DNA from: Metellina segmentata
Taxonomy: Eukaryota; Arthropoda; Arachnida; Araneae; Tetragnathidae
Direction of reading: 5' to 3'
DNA: 64,000 nucleotides
NCBI GenBank assembly: GCA_947359465.1
Contig: OX375873.1
Location: 137,513,916 to 137,577,915 of the forward strand
Shown: one piece after another, positions 23,376 through 34,603 of the stretch
Numbering within the stretch: the stretch's first letter is position 1
Layout: the number at the start of each line of letters is the position of its first letter
Program-made: the position numbers and the translations under genes
Notes under the pieces: generated by a model
Seen by the model: the letters and a program-made list of their open reading frames with translations, nothing else
The model's database searches: none
Told to the model about the DNA's origin: nothing

Positions 23376-25330
23376 CAGGGCTCCTAACAGGTTTCAAGGT
23401 CTAAAAAGGTGACTAATCGAGTACAAAAAATGACTAATCAAGCAAAAAAAAGTAACAAATAACAATAACGCTAAATATATTCAAGTATAAAGATAGAAAA
23501 TAAAAAGATCCTCCCCAGCTACCTATATCTTTTCTTTCTTTGGAAGGATATTTTTATTTTCTTCATTTAAAAAGTATATAATTTAAAATTTTAATAATAA
23601 TAATAATAAAAAAAAATCGGAATTAGGATTTTTTAATTCGTTTATTTTTGACACAGCTTAAAGAATTTCTTCTTTTTCTTTGAAAAATTATGTCTTCTTT
23701 TTTGTTGTTGAAAAAGTCTGAAATTAATTTTGTCTTTTTCTTCCGGAGCAACGCGAAAATAAGGACAAAAATAAAATGTCTACAGATTTTTCTTTAAAAA
23801 CAGTTATAAAATTCCCTATTAGCACAAATAATTTCTTTTAAGTCCCAAATGCGGATTTCCAATATTCGAAATTGTCAAAAATTTCGAAGAAAAAAAAATA
23901 TAGGACGTTTTGCTAACTAGAGTTTTTTTTGTTTTTCTCACTTTTTTTTCATCTTTTGGGCAATTTTTAGTACAAGGAGGTAAACCTGGATTTAACAACG
24001 CATAATAACGGACATGTTCAGAGAAAATACCACACAGAAAAATTAGAAAATTTATTTGCAAGTAAAATTTCTTGCATTGTTTAAAAAAAAATTCCTATTT
24101 ATGTATTTTTTCTACTTATACCTATTTATATATCTGCTATTTTAGTATTGCAAACGCAAAATTTGCGCAGGGGAGGTTAGATTAAGGTTTTTTTTGACAA
24201 AAAATGCAAATAATCCGAAATTCGGAATGGCCGAGGACTTGAGGATTCCGGATTTTGTATTGTTTTAAGGATAAAAAATTACATGTATACATGAATGGTT
24301 TTATCCCTAAATTATAGAAACAAAATTCTTATATACAATTTCTCCAAAAATGGAAAAAAATATTTGATGATTTATTCCCTTAAAAACTTTGCCGAAGACA
24401 CCTTTGAGTGTAAATTATCATACATGTTGAAGATTCCACCGTCCTTTCAGAGTTTGCCCTGACGTATCTATACCTTCTGGACATAATCAGACCCCAATAG
24501 AAACTGCAACATGTGTGATGACAAAGATACTAAACGGATTACCTCTCCTCCTGGGTTAACGTTGAGTTAATATCAGCTTGATCCGTCCGGTCTCTTGACC
24601 TCTCCATTCTCGTCTTATTCCAGAATACGAAAATAAAATGGGTCTGTTGATACCGTCCTCAGATCTGTGTATGGAGGATGTTATCCCCCCCTTTTAAGCG
24701 ACCATTGGCATTGATTATCATTTATGAGCTGTCAGCGTCTGACCTCCTAGAGCAGGGATGGCGAACCTATGACCTGCGGGTCAGACACTGACCCACGCAG
24801 GCTTTTTAAATGACCCACGCGTTGATTTTTATAAACTTATCATATTTCATCATATACATAAAGAATTTTAATTATTTTTAGGATGTTATCCCCCCTTTTA
24901 AGTGACCATTGGCATTGATTACCATTTATGAGCTGTCAGCGTCTGACCTAGAGGGTTCCTCGTTTTGTTCGACCCTGTAGAGGGGGTCGGATATGCAGAT
25001 GGCCCTGCTTCCTTTAAACTTCGCCGCTTCGTTTTACTGATAGCCTTTTTCCTGCGGGAAAATTTCCAGAACTTGCTGCTAATACACCCCGGGCAACATG
25101 AAGTATCCTTTTATAATTGAAACGGTACGCTTTTGAATCCATTCTTGCGGTGGAATGTAGCACGCATTTCGAAATTGAATGCGTGCAAACCCTGTTTTTT
25201 TAAAAGAGGAAATTAATTTTTTTAATTGTTTACCAAAATTTTTTCTTCAAATATAATTTAAAAACTTCTATAACCCCTGAAAAGGTGACAAAATGTCAAA
25301 AAATAAAAAGGTGACATGTTAGGAGCCCTG
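23376..25330. mobile_element. hAT transposon, copy 2 (CAGGGCTCCTAACA termini)
   Basis: Termini CAGGGCTCCTAACAGGT and ACATGTTAGGAGCCCTG match those of 973-4671, and the subterminal regions align in the same orientation. The transposase-coding segment is missing, so this is a deletion derivative. A clean target duplication was not found; AATACA-containing flanks suggest a decayed one. The homologous segment of another Helitron (about 53390-53415) shows the uninterrupted site. Confidence 0.8.
24674..24955. repeat. Internal duplication around a hAT-type end fragment
   Basis: An 80-bp block (GGATGTTATCCCCCC, CATTGGCATTGATTA, GAGCTGTCAGCGTCTGACC) occurs twice, at 24674-24750 and 24881-24950. Between them, 24753-24880 begins CAGGGATGGCGAACCTATG, a hAT-type terminus unlike that of the host element. 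The single-copy state is seen at 4245-4335. Confidence 0.7.
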
Positions 25331-25989
25331 AATACATTATACTCTTTCTTATGGTACAATTTTTTTTAAAATTGGTTAATAAATAAAGTTGACGCAATCA
25401 AAAGTTGTTCATACAAATTTCGTATTTTTTATTTCGTGGATACAACCCTCACACAGTCGAGGGTTGTATTTTTAACTTTCGGGTTTGCCAGATATCAAAT
25501 TTATCATAGCAACTATTGCCATAAAAATGATTTATTTTTATCTGGCGAGGAAAAAGGTTCGCTTTTTTCACTTTGTTACCAGACTGTTTACGGAGAAAGT
25601 ACGAAGTACAGATCGTAAAGTTAGGAGATGAACACTGTTTTCTTAAAATTGTACAGTGAACAAGATGCAGAAGGTTTTTTACTGATGCGGCTATTAGTTT
25701 ACGGTGCATTAATGTTAAAGTAAAAAAAAAGAAAGTGAAATCACTTGCGAAAGGAGTATTGGGAAATTTTAAAATTCAATCTAGAACATTTTTAAATGAA
25801 TTTAATAACCTTTCACCTAAGCTGCCTATAACTCAAAGGTTACTAGTGCAGTGGGCATACCCACTGAACCACAACAGACCTTTAGTTGACATTCCCTTTC
25901 CTACTAGGGGAAAGCCGATTTCAGCCGTTTCAGTAATTTGGCTCCTACAACCAAAATTCTGCCATACAGAAAAATTCTATTCATTTGGT

Positions 25990-26165
25990 AAATGGGAGAA
26001 GAGTAAATTTAATTATTAAATGTTTTTTTTATATATAATACTTTCGTAGGCACAATTATTGGTTACATATGTTTTCATGTATGAATATAAATTACTAATT
26101 ATAAATAATAAAATGTGTTACATAAATGTTTCAAATTTCTAATTAAATATTTGAATTAAAGATAT
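25990..26165 (-). mobile_element. Inverted fragment of the 49793 MITE family
   Basis: The reverse complement aligns with 49880-50045: ATTTGAAACAT, AACACATT, TTATAATTAG, CATGAAAACATA, CCAATAATT and ATTTAATAATTAAA in the same order. Termini are absent. Confidence 0.6.
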
Positions 26166-27660
26166 AGAGGAGAAGGGGGCTAGCAAATGGGACAGTAGTT
26201 CCAAGACGTTTTTTTTGTCGCCAAACCAAGATGGTGGTGTCAAAAGTCTTCAGTTCTAAACTTCTAAATAGGGTTGCCTTAACAACATAATAAATTGAAG
26301 GTTTACACACTGTCCCGTTTGCTACCACTCCAAATTTTTTTTTCTAAATTTGACAAAAAAGTATACTAAATATCCTTTTTGACATATCAACTATTTTTGT
26401 TTACAGTAATGTGCTCATTTACTTTGTTATAAAGCATTTAGCAGTACAGTTTTTTAATAATGTTTTATTTAAAACAAGTTGTTTTGTTTTTGACACTAGC
26501 CTCATGACATGGAGCTAGTGTGGATAAGTTAGAATAATGATTATACAATGTTAATACTACTTATGAAAGTATGCAATACAATAATGAAGTCAATTTTAAC
26601 CTAAACAGTATAATTCCTTATAAATGTTAATCTTAAAGCATATTTAATTAATGTTAAGCCCAGTATATTTGTTATTAGGAACTGCACTATATTATATAAT
26701 CTACTTCAAAGACAAAGCAACACAATTTTTAAGTTCTATTTAGTGGGAAAATGATTTCAATGTAGAAATGGAATTATCCTTCCATTTTGCAATGCAGTTG
26801 ATAAAACAACATTAAATGTCAACTGAGATGCAGTGCAAATTGTGCTACCAGCAACATCTGGTGATGGTAATCAAGCTACAATTTCATTTCTTGAGATTTG
26901 TGATGTCCTTTACATCTGGGAAAAAGTCATGTTTTTACCACTGAAAGCTAAATGGGGCTAGTGTGGACATGTCCATACTAGCCCCATGGAGCCATTTGTT
27001 TATTTAAGACTACTCCTAGTTAATTTAAATCATGTTAGAGCAAAAGTAAATATCAAAATAGATATTGAATATATTCATTTATAACATACTGTCACCCTTT
27101 AATTTTTTTTTTTTTGAATTTCAATAGTCAAATCTAGTAATTAAAAAACAAAGCAAGAACTTACTTTTCCACCATGAAAACCTTCAGAGATTTTGACTGA
27201 TAAATAGCAGAATTATTCAAGTTGTCTACACTAGCCTCCTTCCCCTTATGTGTGTTATTAAAGCAGATTTCTTAAAATTTTTACTTGACTACTGAAAACT
27301 TCCATTGCAGGTTGGTATCTCTGCATGGGTTAAATCCTTTCACAACATGATTGAATGTAATGATTCACATAGACAAGACAAGAGAATGCGATTTCAGAAA
27401 GATTTTGCAATTCAGTTTCCCCTTTAACATGATTTTAAAATTTCTTTCCATGTTATCTTTAGTGGTACAAAAATCCCAACATTTGAAGACATGTAAACTG
27501 AGTAGCAACAATATATTATGCTTATATAAATATATATTATTAAATATATACCTAAAAGCCACTAAAGTTTCATCAATTTTGCAACTAAGCCTAAAGCTAC
27601 ACAATTGACTATTTCATTTAAAGACATCTAGTTTTGAAAATAATGTTATAATTTCTTGCC
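26166..27660. other. Non-coding segment with recurrent inverted CTAGTGTGGA motifs
   Basis: No gene was recognised. GGGGGCTAG (26175) and CTAGCCTCC (27236) face each other like degenerate ends. A 36-bp palindrome lies at 26952-26987 and a smaller one at 26489-26522. The interval may be a decayed DNA transposon, but no target duplication was found. Confidence 0.4.
26952..26987. other. 36-bp near-perfect palindrome
   Basis: ATGGGGCTAGTGTGGACA is followed directly by TGTCCATACTAGCCCCAT, its reverse complement with one mismatch. There is no spacer. Confidence 0.9.
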
Positions 27661-28128
27661 TGTTCTTGGAATCTCGGGTGACCTTTACTGTACGGTCCAG
27701 GTTGATTTCTCGCCAAATCTGGTAACCCCAACTCGCCAAATTACTTTTTTGGCAACCCTACTTTCAAAAATAGCGATTTTTTCCCTATTTCACGTTTCTT
27801 CGCCAAATGGACGAATATAACCAAATGTTATGGATCTTGGCTTTCTTTTGGCACACTTTTATTCAAGGCAACCCTAACCCTGTTACTCCTTTTTTTTTTT
27901 TACCACCCACTCCCACAGTTCCTTAACCCCGGTTTTTTCAAATTCCACCCACTACTTTTCGACCGTTGTTTTTACATTCCTTTGCGTCTTCTCCCTGCGT
28001 TAGGTGCTTTTTTTGATCGCTCTGTGAGTTTCTGCCATTGCTTTTCAACGGTTTTTTCCAATCGCTTTTCGACGTTTCATTTACTTTTTATTTTATTGCT
28101 GTGGGATTTACACTATCAATACTTTATT

Positions 28129-29101
28129 ATGTTTGAAAATGTAAGTATGCCTGAGGTAAGTAAGGAAATGTCTGAAGTAAATAAGAGAATGAATGTTGAT
28201 GGTTTGAATTATGATGATATTGTGAATTTGAGGTTTTTGTATGGATTGGATGATGGGCGAAAGACGTTTGATTTTTGTAAGAAAGCGGGATTAATAAGTA
28301 ATAGGTATGAATGTCCGGTGTGTGGGAATGACATGAAATTGTGTGAAAGGAAAGATGTGAGTGATGGTTTTGAGTGGAGGTGTAGATCTAGTGTGAAAGG
28401 GAGTGCACATGATATTAAAAGAAGCGTGAGAAAGGGTTCGTGGTTTGATTTGAGCAGATTGTCGATGAATGAGGTTTTAACTCTGGTGTATAATTGGGTG
28501 TGGAAGCAAACGAGTAAATTTAGTATGCATGAAGGTGAATGTTCTTCGAAGACTGTGTGTGATTGGAAGAGTTTTGTAGAGAGGTTTGCGTGACTGAAAT
28601 GATGAATAATAGTGTGAAAATCGGGGGTATGGGAGTGCTTGTAGAGATGATGAGAGCAAGTTTGGTAAAAGGAAATTTAATCGTGGTAAACGTGTGGATG
28701 GCAAATGGGTGTTTGGTGGAATTGAGAGGAGATCGGGCAAATGTTTTATGCAAGTGGTGCCTGATAGGTCGTCTGACAGTTTGTTGAGTATGATACATGA
28801 ATTTATTCTACCGGATACCACGGTAATTTCAGACTGCTGGAGGGCGTACGATTGCCTGGAAGAGGAAGGCTTCGGACACCTGAAAGTTAACCATAGGCTG
28901 GAATTCAAAAATCCGGTTACAGGTGCCCACACCAATAAAATCAAAGGTACGTGGGCCGCCGTTAAGCGAGGTATGAGTTCAAGCCGCACAAAAGACGGCT
29001 TGGACTATTACCTGGCAGAATACGTTTGGCGAAAGAAACATGCTAATTTTAAAAATTTATTCCTCGCATTCATAGATGCCATAATTTGTGTATACCCGCC
29101 G
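28129..29101 (+). pseudogene. ISXO2-like (Merlin) transposase, frameshifted and interrupted
   Basis: The start at 28129 gives an N-terminal region, then the zinc ribbon YECPVCGNDMKL and FEWRCR, the DWKSF block, then KFGKRKFNRGKRVDGKWVFG and GGIERRSGKCFM. ISDCWRAYD and AHTNKIKGTWAAVKR follow. One frameshift lies near 28575 and a compensating one near 28648, beside the first catalytic Asp (codon 28649-28651). The second Asp is at 28832-28834. The position of the third acidic residue reads Lys (AAA, 28943-28945) where the family has Glu in TNxIEGxW. At 29102 a piggyBac interrupts the frame, which resumes at 33889. Dead enzyme. Confidence 0.88.
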
Positions 29102-30430
29102 TTAACCCTTCGACCGGCTCCGTCGCAGAAAGTCGTTCTTCGATTGCTACTGTAAGACCGGCTGTGGCGTAGAGAGTTGCTCTCAGTTTACTTCCCGACA
29201 ACCGGCTCCGACGTAGAATATCGCTAGTGCTTTCCCCCTCGCTCACAATAAGGGAGCGGGTCAGCTGCGATAAGGTCGTTTTGTGGTTACGGAGACAGGG
29301 GAAAAGAATGTTGTCGGATTCACAACAAGACGCCTGGATCCATTAAACGCGTCTTTCCCCATTCTTCTGCAGGGCTTTCGAAGAAGAGTGAATGGTGCCA
29401 ATTTTTAGACTCGAGTCATCCAAATTGAAAATGGAAGGATTTTTTTTCAACTTTAAAAATCCTTTTTTTTACAGAAGGTCATTGGTTTATGCTCAATAGC
29501 TTATGCTTAATTTATAGGTTCAGATAATACAAATTTCGCACTTCCATGTGCACACTACATATCTGTTAGAAGACGTATTTATTTCGTTTTCTCGGCATTG
29601 AACACACTTTCTTTTTCGGACATCTATTTTGCTCCTCTTATGTATGTGTGGGATGGAAGAAATGAATGTGTTTTTTTTTTCTTTTTCCAGTCGAATACTT
29701 TTTGTCTATATCGGAGATTAATTCCAATTTAAAATCGTAAAGAGAATTGTTCCTCTCAGGGACCGGCGTGCTTCTAAAATGATGCAAAATATACGCATTA
29801 TTGACAGCTGTATCAAGAAGGAAGTGAAATAAATACTTCCACCATTCTGAGGATTTTCTTGAAGTAGTGTAATATTTCCTCTTTTTGTCAGCTAAATCCA
29901 CTCCACCCATATGCTTATTGTACTTCATAAAAGCGATAGGGCAAACTTTATCTCTTTTAAGAGGATCTAGCACCTTAAAAATGACAAAAATATAGAAAAA
30001 ATTAGTTTGCTTCAAAAGTTGCCTTATACTGTTTAAAATGTTGTCCTAGAAAATCAGACTGATTCTTGTATTTTTTTTTAAGTTATAAGGAATTTTGTGA
30101 GACTACACCTGTGCAATCAGTGTTTTGAAAGCGAAACTAACCGCATTTGTACGTCTGCAGAGCCTCGATATTTATTTACGATTGAATAAATGAAATAGCT
30201 TAGAAGATGGAACGTTTCTTCGTACTGTTACTGATATCCTGGCTTTTTTATTTACATCAGTATTAGCGCTGTACAAGTAAATTATAGCGATAATTTGAGA
30301 AAAAGAAGGGTTTAGATTTGATTTTCTTTTTGATATTTGTTATTCTGTTGTTTCTTTTTCTGTTGGTTTATGCGTTATTATTAACTATACCTAAAAATAA
30401 ACGACAGAGCTCTGAAGGTATAGAAGTAGG

Positions 30431-30433
<3 letters not shown>

Positions 30434-30475
<42 letters not shown>
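30434..30475. repeat. (TA)n microsatellite with short CA tail
   Basis: About 30 bases of alternating TA followed by ACACACACA, inside the piggyBac element. Confidence 0.9.
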
Positions 30476-30476
<1 letters not shown>

Positions 30477-31924
30477 ACTTCACTTTCGGATGGGGATGCA
30501 AAAACATTTAATAATAAGTATTAAATATACCAGCGCCTTGCTTCTAATTAACTTTTAGAAGGATGTTCCAAGTTCCATGACAAAAAAGAATCTATACAAC
30601 ATGATTTGGTCAAAGTGTCCAAATGAGAATTTTGTGTCAAAGAAACGTGTCGAAATGGCCACATCAGAAGTAGTTTGCGAGTTATAGGGGTACTTTCAAC
30701 TATTCAGAAATCTGTTGGGATTAGGTTATGATCCGAGATTCTAACGTGGACAGATAATTAATGCTTGAAAAAACTATCAGAGAATGAACAGCTGAAGTAC
30801 TAAATTTCAAATATTCGAAAATTAGTGAAAACAGCAATCAGAACAAAGGAATAGGCTCTTAAAAAAAGAAGGGATCACTTATGGTCCACGGAAGTTTTAC
30901 ACTTCACTTATATGTAGAAAGTAGCTATAGAAAAAATTTGAATTATTTTTTTATAATTTTATACCATAATTTTAATTTTAAAACTTTAAACTACTTTTTC
31001 TCCAACATTATTTTTTGTGTTTATCTTTTAATTCAAAATGCAAAGGCTTTTTTAATTTCCAATCAATTGACTTCAACTTTTTTTACATGATAGATAGCAT
31101 CTTGTTATGAAATACAAGTATGCATTTTTAGTTATTACGAGTAGAATATTTAAAAAATATATAAATGTGCAGTAAAGTGACGTTTTTTGTGATATTTTAA
31201 GTAGCGTTTCAGGTTTTATTTTTTATTTCAAGATTTATTCAATGTATCTTCAATTCCATATCTGTAAATTTAGTTTAAGTTAAAGGAATATTATAAAAAA
31301 AAATTGAAGCTTATATCATAAAAATTGCAAAAGAAGATACACTTTAAAAATTCTTGAATATTTTGAAAACGGATTAATTTTTAAGGTGCTGGGTCTTCTT
31401 AACAGAATTTTGCTTTCTTTGCACAAGACCTGTTTCATTCTTGAGTTTGGGAATAGCATAAAAATACTTTTTTTGTCCATCCACGTCGTGCTAAGTAAGT
31501 TGGAATTAGTTTTGCTTTGGAAAAGCTTTATATATTTTTTTTCCTCAGAAAGTTTAAGGCCTTGATGTTAGTGAGCAAATGCTTTCTGTTTACGTTCAGT
31601 GTCTCGCAACCATGATGTCCCCTTTAAAAAAAAATTTATAACAATAGGAAAAACGGTCAAAATATATATCGTGGCCTTTATTCTTCAGAGTATTTATCAA
31701 ATTCGTGACCACATCTTATTCAAGTCCTTTCGGGAACATTGGAATATTACTCATCTTTCCAGCATATAGTTCAAAATTTAAAACATAGCCGGATTTTGAT
31801 GAACAAAGGAGCCACATTTTCAAATCTTGTTTAGCTTGTTTTAAGGGCATATATTGGACTATGCTCCCCATGACCCTTAAATTTTATTAAGGCTTCGTCA
31901 ATACAGCTGTTAAAAATGGTAATT

Positions 31925-32144
31925 TGTAATTAACGACGTACTAGAGCAACACGACGGGCTATTTACAACGGTCCGGGATCAATTTATTAAGGGAAAGATC
32001 CGAGGACAACACCTCGTAATTTTGAACCACGGTCAGATGACGAAGCAACACCTGGGCTGGCACCCCACTCTCCAAACTTCCACACCAACCCAACGCCACC
32101 ACAGATTTAAGGTGAACCAGCCGCCTTTACACCAATGTATTGTT
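31925..32144 (-). mobile_element. SINE inserted in the piggyBac transposase
   Basis: Same body as 19897-20216 (ACGACGTACTAGAGCAACAC, GACGAAGCAACACC, CACTCTCCAAACTTCC, GATTTAAGGTG). The tRNA-like head is truncated at 32144. It separates two copies of the piggyBac IDE-x-L motif. Confidence 0.75.
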
Positions 32145-32553
32145 TCCATCCAAGCGAGCCCTTGAAAGCAAACAAAGATTCGTCTATTGCCACAGATTGG
32201 TTAGGTGTATAAGCGGTTTTAAATTTTTGAACCAACATTTCATGAAAACATTTTTTTTCTTCTTAACTTTGGATTTGGATGCGTTTTTTTGTTAAATTTA
32301 TCCGAATCCTCAAAATGCAGAAATTTCATTAGCAAGCTATATCTTTTCTCACTCATGATTTGTCCAAAAAAAGGAGTGCTTAAAATCGGTCTTTTTCTCC
32401 AGTACCATTCTTGTACTGATTTTGACACTATTCCTTGAAGTAAAAGTAAATCAAAGAATAAATTTAGTTCTTTGATGTCCGTATTTTTCCAACTTAATTT
32501 TCTTGATGATGGTGTCAGATCGGACTTGTTGAAAAAATCTTCCGCATATCTAT

Positions 32554-33014
32554 TAGGGATGCGACATCGATGTCGATGTTTTTTTAAAAACATCGATGTA
32601 TTGGGGTCGATGTTTTGGTAACATCGATGTTTATACTTGTCGATGTTTTTACGCTGTGTCGATGTTTTATTTTTAAATGAAAAAATTACCGTTTTAAAAA
32701 TAGCCAAGTAGCATAATTTTTATAATCAGCAAATTGAACATACTTTTAGATCAAAGAGACCAAGGATGAAGGGTCTGAAAAGTAGGGATGTGACATCAAT
32801 GTCCATGTTTTCTAAACATTGATGTTTTAGAAAAAAACATCGATGTATTGGAGCCGATGTTGCATCACTAGTTGCTAAACCAGTTTTAAGAAATGGGAAA
32901 ACAAGTTTAAATACACTGAATTTTAAAAACATCGATGTTTTTGGGTCGATGTACTATCAACATCGATGTTTTGATTTTGAACATCGATGTTTTGCTATCG
33001 ATGTCGCATCCCTA
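32554..33014. mobile_element. hAT-type MITE with CATCGATGT array
   Basis: Left end TAGGGATGCGACATCGATG, right end CATCGATA(GTCGC in reverse)ATCCCTA; exact 8-bp target duplication ATATCTAT at 32546-32553 and 33015-33022. It is 461 bp and non-coding. CATCGATGT or one-mismatch variants recur many times near both ends, as expected for transposase-binding subterminal repeats. Inserted in the piggyBac transposase between codons for EIDRY and AEDFF. Confidence 0.92.
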
Positions 33015-33888
33015 ATATCTATCAATTTCTCCCATGATGAAATTCATGATTTTCTCATAAAAAAATATGCTAAAAAACATCATAGGATCATATGTGTTTC
33101 CAAGCAAAATCTTTATCGAAGGACTTATTCCAGGAGTTGAAGTAAATTGAAAATTCGGAGGAGCAGGAGTAGATGCATTGTATATCAATGGGACACCAAT
33201 TGCGAGCAGCATTTAGAGTATCATCGTCAGATTCACTTTTCGTTGAAGAATTATCATCTTCAGAAGATGAAATTAAATCCTCTCTGTCAGAATAGTCCGC
33301 ACCGGAATCCTTGACAAGTTCAATAACCCTCTGATAAATATGATGATAAAACATTTTTGTTTGAGCAATTCAACTGTAGATTTCACTAGTATATTGGAGG
33401 AACCAGAAAATGCTTCATCACATTTTACTAAACCATCAATACTTGTTCAAACAGGAAAATATTAATAAAGTAAACTCGAATTTCCTGCGCAATGCTCTTC
33501 CCTCGAGTTGCTAGACCTTTCAAAAAAAAAATGTTTGACAAAAACCTTTAGTGCCTACGTTTGGAACATTACAAGCAGCAAGTACAACTGATTTAGAGAA
33601 ACCCGAAATGTTCTCACGTGAAAAGCCTCAGGACAGCAAATACTCCTCTCAGTAGACTAATTTATGACTTTGAATGGCCTTACCGAGCCCTAACCCTGAA
33701 GGGGAAGTGGGGAAGATTGACCCCTGTTGTTATACGGATCAATAGGCACAGGGGGATGGAAAAGACTGCATGGCCGGTTTTCGTGCAGTCCGAAAAGTTT
33801 TCTTCTATCAATTTGCGCTCATTCTTTAGCTACAGAGGGGACGTTTCAAAGAAGTCCACTAAAATATTTAGGACGGTCAAAGGGTTAA

Positions 33889-33975
33889 CTTGCGATGCGC
33901 CGAAAGGCAGCAACGGCCCAATAAGTAACCGAAACCGCGGAGAAATACGGAGCGAGCGGGAGCAAAGGGGTAAGT
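33889..33975 (+). pseudogene. Merlin transposase, 3' continuation after the piggyBac
   Basis: With one TTAA removed, the frame ending ICVYPP at 29101 continues LTCDAPKGSNGPISNRNRG and SEREQRG, followed by a GTAAGT donor-like sequence at about 33970. This shows the piggyBac entered an intact reading frame. Confidence 0.7.
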
Positions 33976-34168
33976 TTGTTTACTTACATTTAACTGTTTA
34001 TTTGTGCTTTTTTAATTTTAATATCCATACATGCAAAGGTTCACAGTGTGGATTTTGCTCAAACCAATCACAATATTGGATGGATAATTTTTTTTTATCA
34101 TGCTCCTCTCTGCATGTTGTTGATGACGCCATCTTGGATATGTACGTCATCGACTCCATCGCAAATTT

Positions 34169-34192
34169 GGCGACTTTTTAAAAAAAGTCGCC
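34169..34192. other. Subterminal hairpin at the Merlin right end
   Basis: GGCGACTTTTT and AAAAAGTCGCC, 11-bp perfect arms with a 2-base spacer, just inside the right terminal repeat. Confidence 0.8.
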
Positions 34193-34212
34193 TATATGGA
34201 CCGTACAGTAAA

Positions 34213-34603
34213 CGATAACCCAAAGTGAGCCACCAGGATCTACTAGATGTGAACTTAAACATAATTTTGCAAGTGTTTTACTTTCAAGGGTTTGTAATTA
34301 ATTAGGTAGCTTTTGCATGGATTACCTTCTTCACCCCCATCTGATTCTATGCAATACCATTTCCTATCAACATGTTAAAAAAACCGTCATCAAAGCCGTA
34401 AGTTTTTAAAAAAATAGAGGAGTTTTAAGTACTTTGAATCTTTTTATTCTCAAGAATGTTGTTAATACATTATTTCTATACTAAGAAAGCACACACATAA
34501 TCATCAACCGGTATGCAATCATTCATTTGCAAATCGATCTAAAATTCATAAACCCACAAGCTGGAAGAGATGTGTATTTCAGGTAATCAACAAATACAAA
34601 TTC
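34213..34603. other. No gene recognised
   Basis: AT-rich spacer between two Merlin-type elements. Confidence 0.4.

Larger units (their letters stand above)
22780..25760 (+). mobile_element. Helitron-like element split by a hAT insertion
   Basis: The 5' end TCTCTCTATATTTAAAAAAGTT follows an A at 22779, like the elements at 47661 and 52765. The interior matches those elements (TTTCTCGAGAAAGTACAGATC at about 22850; TCACTTGCGAAAGGAGTA at about 25742). It is interrupted by the hAT copy at 23376-25330. No CTAG 3' end was found: after 25755 the sequence switches to another Helitron-internal repeat, so the 3' limit is approximate. Confidence 0.6.
29525..33354 (-). pseudogene. piggyBac (DDE_Tnp_1_7) transposase, heavily broken
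   Basis: In minus-strand order: acidic N-terminus DSGADYSDREDL (33354-33250); PPNFQFTSTPGISP; FYEKIMNFIMGEIDRY (33020); after the MITE, AEDFFNKSDLTPSSRK, LLLLQGIVSK, STPFFGQIMS and FLHFEDSDKF (32550-32280); AIDESLFAFKGSLGWKQY (about 32140); after a SINE, IDEALIKFKG, QYMPLKQAK and SGYVLNFELYAGK (31900-31750); then YNKHMGGVDLADKKRKYYTT (29950-29880) and a Cys-rich tail CVQCREN, VCTWKCEIC (29610-29530). At least three frame changes and two insertions break it. The IDE-x-L catalytic motif occurs twice (see findings). Confidence 0.85.
29106..33884 (-). mobile_element. piggyBac transposon with TTAA target duplication
   Basis: The left end CCCTTCGACCGGC and the right end (reverse complement CCCTTTGACCGTCC) are piggyBac-type termini. 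TTAA lies outside each (29102-29105 and 33885-33888). Removing the element and one TTAA restores the reading frame of the surrounding Merlin transposase. It encodes a broken piggyBac transposase on the minus strand and contains a MITE and a SINE. Confidence 0.92.
27684..34212 (+). mobile_element. Merlin transposon interrupted by a piggyBac
   Basis: TTTACTGTACGGTCCA at 27684-27699 is perfectly inverted at 34197-34212, and CGCCAAAT follows inward on both sides. The ISXO2-like transposase lies between, cut by the piggyBac at 29106-33884; without it the element is about 1.75 kb. The flanks GGGTGACC and CGATAACC match at 5 of 8 bases, a possible decayed 8-bp target duplication. Alternatively GGGT belongs to the terminus and the duplication is lost. 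Confidence 0.8.

Noticed and set aside
28477..28989. Long minus-strand open frame opposite the Merlin transposase
   Set aside because: It is a shadow of the plus-strand coding sequence, which carries all the recognisable motifs.
33618..34181. A 187-codon plus-strand open frame
   Set aside because: It spans the piggyBac right end, the TTAA and the Merlin tail. Only the part after 33889 is genuine transposase coding; the rest is chance frame across terminal repeats.
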